Shown: piece by piece, positions 5,855 to 6,183 of the stretch
Layout: the number at the start of each line of letters is the position of its first letter
Position numbering within the stretch: position 1 is the first letter of the stretch
Assembly (NCBI GenBank): GCA_007129655.1
Contig: SKVC01000018.1
Coordinates: 1 to 6,183, forward strand
Length of the DNA stretch: 6,183 nucleotides
Origin: Thermoplasmata archaeon
Lineage (GTDB): Archaea > Thermoplasmatota > Thermoplasmata > Halarchaeoplasmatales > Halarchaeoplasmataceae
Direction of reading: 5' to 3'
The notes under the pieces: model-generated
What the model was told of the DNA's origin: nothing
What the model saw: only the letters and a program-made list of their open reading frames with translations
The model's database searches: none
Made by a program: the position numbers and the translations under genes

Positions 5855-5862
5855 GGAGAGGT
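5855..5862 (+). promoter_or_regulatory. Ribosome-binding-like GGAGAGGT ahead of queE
   Basis: GGAGAGGT directly abuts the ATG at 5863, with the GGAG core 4 nt away. It supports this start codon, but could only work on an mRNA that begins upstream of it. That conflicts with the leaderless start predicted from the TATA position unless a second start site exists. Confidence 0.4.
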
Positions 5863-6183
5863 ATGCGTATATGTGAGATATTCTCGTCCTTACAAGGCGA
5901 AGGGATCCAAATAGGTCTGCCTACGATATTCGTAAGAACCGTGGGATGTAACCTTGGATGTGCCTGGTGTGATACCGCATATGCATGGGAAGGTGGCCAT
6001 GAGATGAAGATTAAAGATATTGCTCGTAAGATCAGAGAATATCCTCAAAAAAATGTGTGTATTACAGGTGGCGAACCCTTGATCCAAGATGATCTGTTGG
6101 AACTCTTGGACCTTATTAATGATCTTTATATCTCCGTAGAAACAAACGGCTCTTTAGACATCTCTAAATTGGTTAAAAAAGAA
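5863..6183 (+). CDS. queE: 7-carboxy-7-deazaguanine synthase QueE, N-terminal part (runs off right edge)
   Basis: The first 107 codons of a radical SAM enzyme that rearranges 6-carboxy-5,6,7,8-tetrahydropterin into 7-carboxy-7-deazaguanine. That product leads to preQ0, which in archaea becomes archaeosine at position 15 of tRNA. The family N-terminus is plain: MRICEIFSSLQGEG (1-14) and PTIFVRTVGCNLGCAWCDT (20-38). It contains the radical SAM cysteines C29-x3-C33-x2-C36 that bind the [4Fe-4S] cluster. TGGEPL (68-73) is the SAM-contacting GGE segment, and SVETNGS (91-97) is a conserved QueE strand. The start at 5863 is the only ATG giving the normal short lead to QGEG. The rest of the protein, probably another 100 or more residues, lies outside the window. 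Partner genes queC and queD are not visible here but may follow. Confidence 0.95.
   Translation, partial: MRICEIFSSLQGEGIQIGLPTIFVRTVGCNLGCAWCDTAYAWEGGHEMKIKDIARKIREYPQKNVCITGGEPLIQDDLLELLDLINDLYISVETNGSLDISKLVKKE

Noticed and set aside
5890..6087. Minus-strand open frame overlapping queE
   Set aside because: It is the antisense of the radical SAM cysteine region. The plus-strand frame has unmistakable QueE motifs and a proper start.
1..6183. Search for a defence system, mobile element, toxin-antitoxin pair or CRISPR array
   Set aside because: No transposase, integrase, nuclease, Cas protein, terminal inverted repeats or regularly spaced direct repeats were seen. The helicase is a housekeeping-type DEAD-box protein rather than a defence helicase.

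Overview
The window looks like a piece of an archaeal chromosome, most likely a euryarchaeal or Thermoplasmatota-type lineage. Three things support this. First, the intergenic gaps hold A/T-only TATA-like elements about 26-27 nt ahead of start codons instead of bacterial -35/-10 pairs. Second, the left half encodes NosD-type beta-helix surface proteins of a style common in archaea. Third, the right end encodes QueE, which in archaea serves the preQ0/archaeosine tRNA pathway. The lineage is an inference from gene content and promoter style; no rRNA or tRNA gene is present to confirm it.

Layout. Positions 1-468 (minus strand) hold the first 156 codons of a secreted NosD-like protein that runs off the left edge. 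Immediately upstream on the same strand (517-2850) lies a complete paralogue of 777 residues. It has a signal peptide, a long parallel beta-helix, two Ig-like domains, a very acidic stalk and a C-terminal membrane anchor with a short cytoplasmic tail. A 174-nt divergent promoter region follows and contains a perfect 8-bp-arm dyad. Next, on the plus strand, is a DEAD-box RNA helicase (3025-4395) with a DEGD motif II and a C-terminal domain resembling the DbpA RNA-binding domain. It converges, with one nucleotide between the stop codons, on a 72-residue two-helix membrane protein (4397-4615, minus). Upstream of that on the minus strand is a 372-residue ATP-NAD kinase-family protein (4662-5780). 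It is divergent from the 5' part of queE (5863-6183, plus), which runs off the right edge.

The genes do not form one pathway. They are a tandem pair of cell-surface proteins, an RNA helicase, a small membrane protein, a nucleotide-cofactor kinase and a tRNA-modification enzyme. Several start codons sit where transcription would be expected to begin, so short-leader or leaderless mRNAs are likely. No mobile element, CRISPR array, RNA gene or phage feature is visible, and no intergenic gap exceeds 300 nt. I see no convincing new multi-gene system. The most noteworthy items are the duplicated anchored beta-helix proteins with a repeat-bearing acidic stalk, the helicase C-terminal domain, and the dyad between them.
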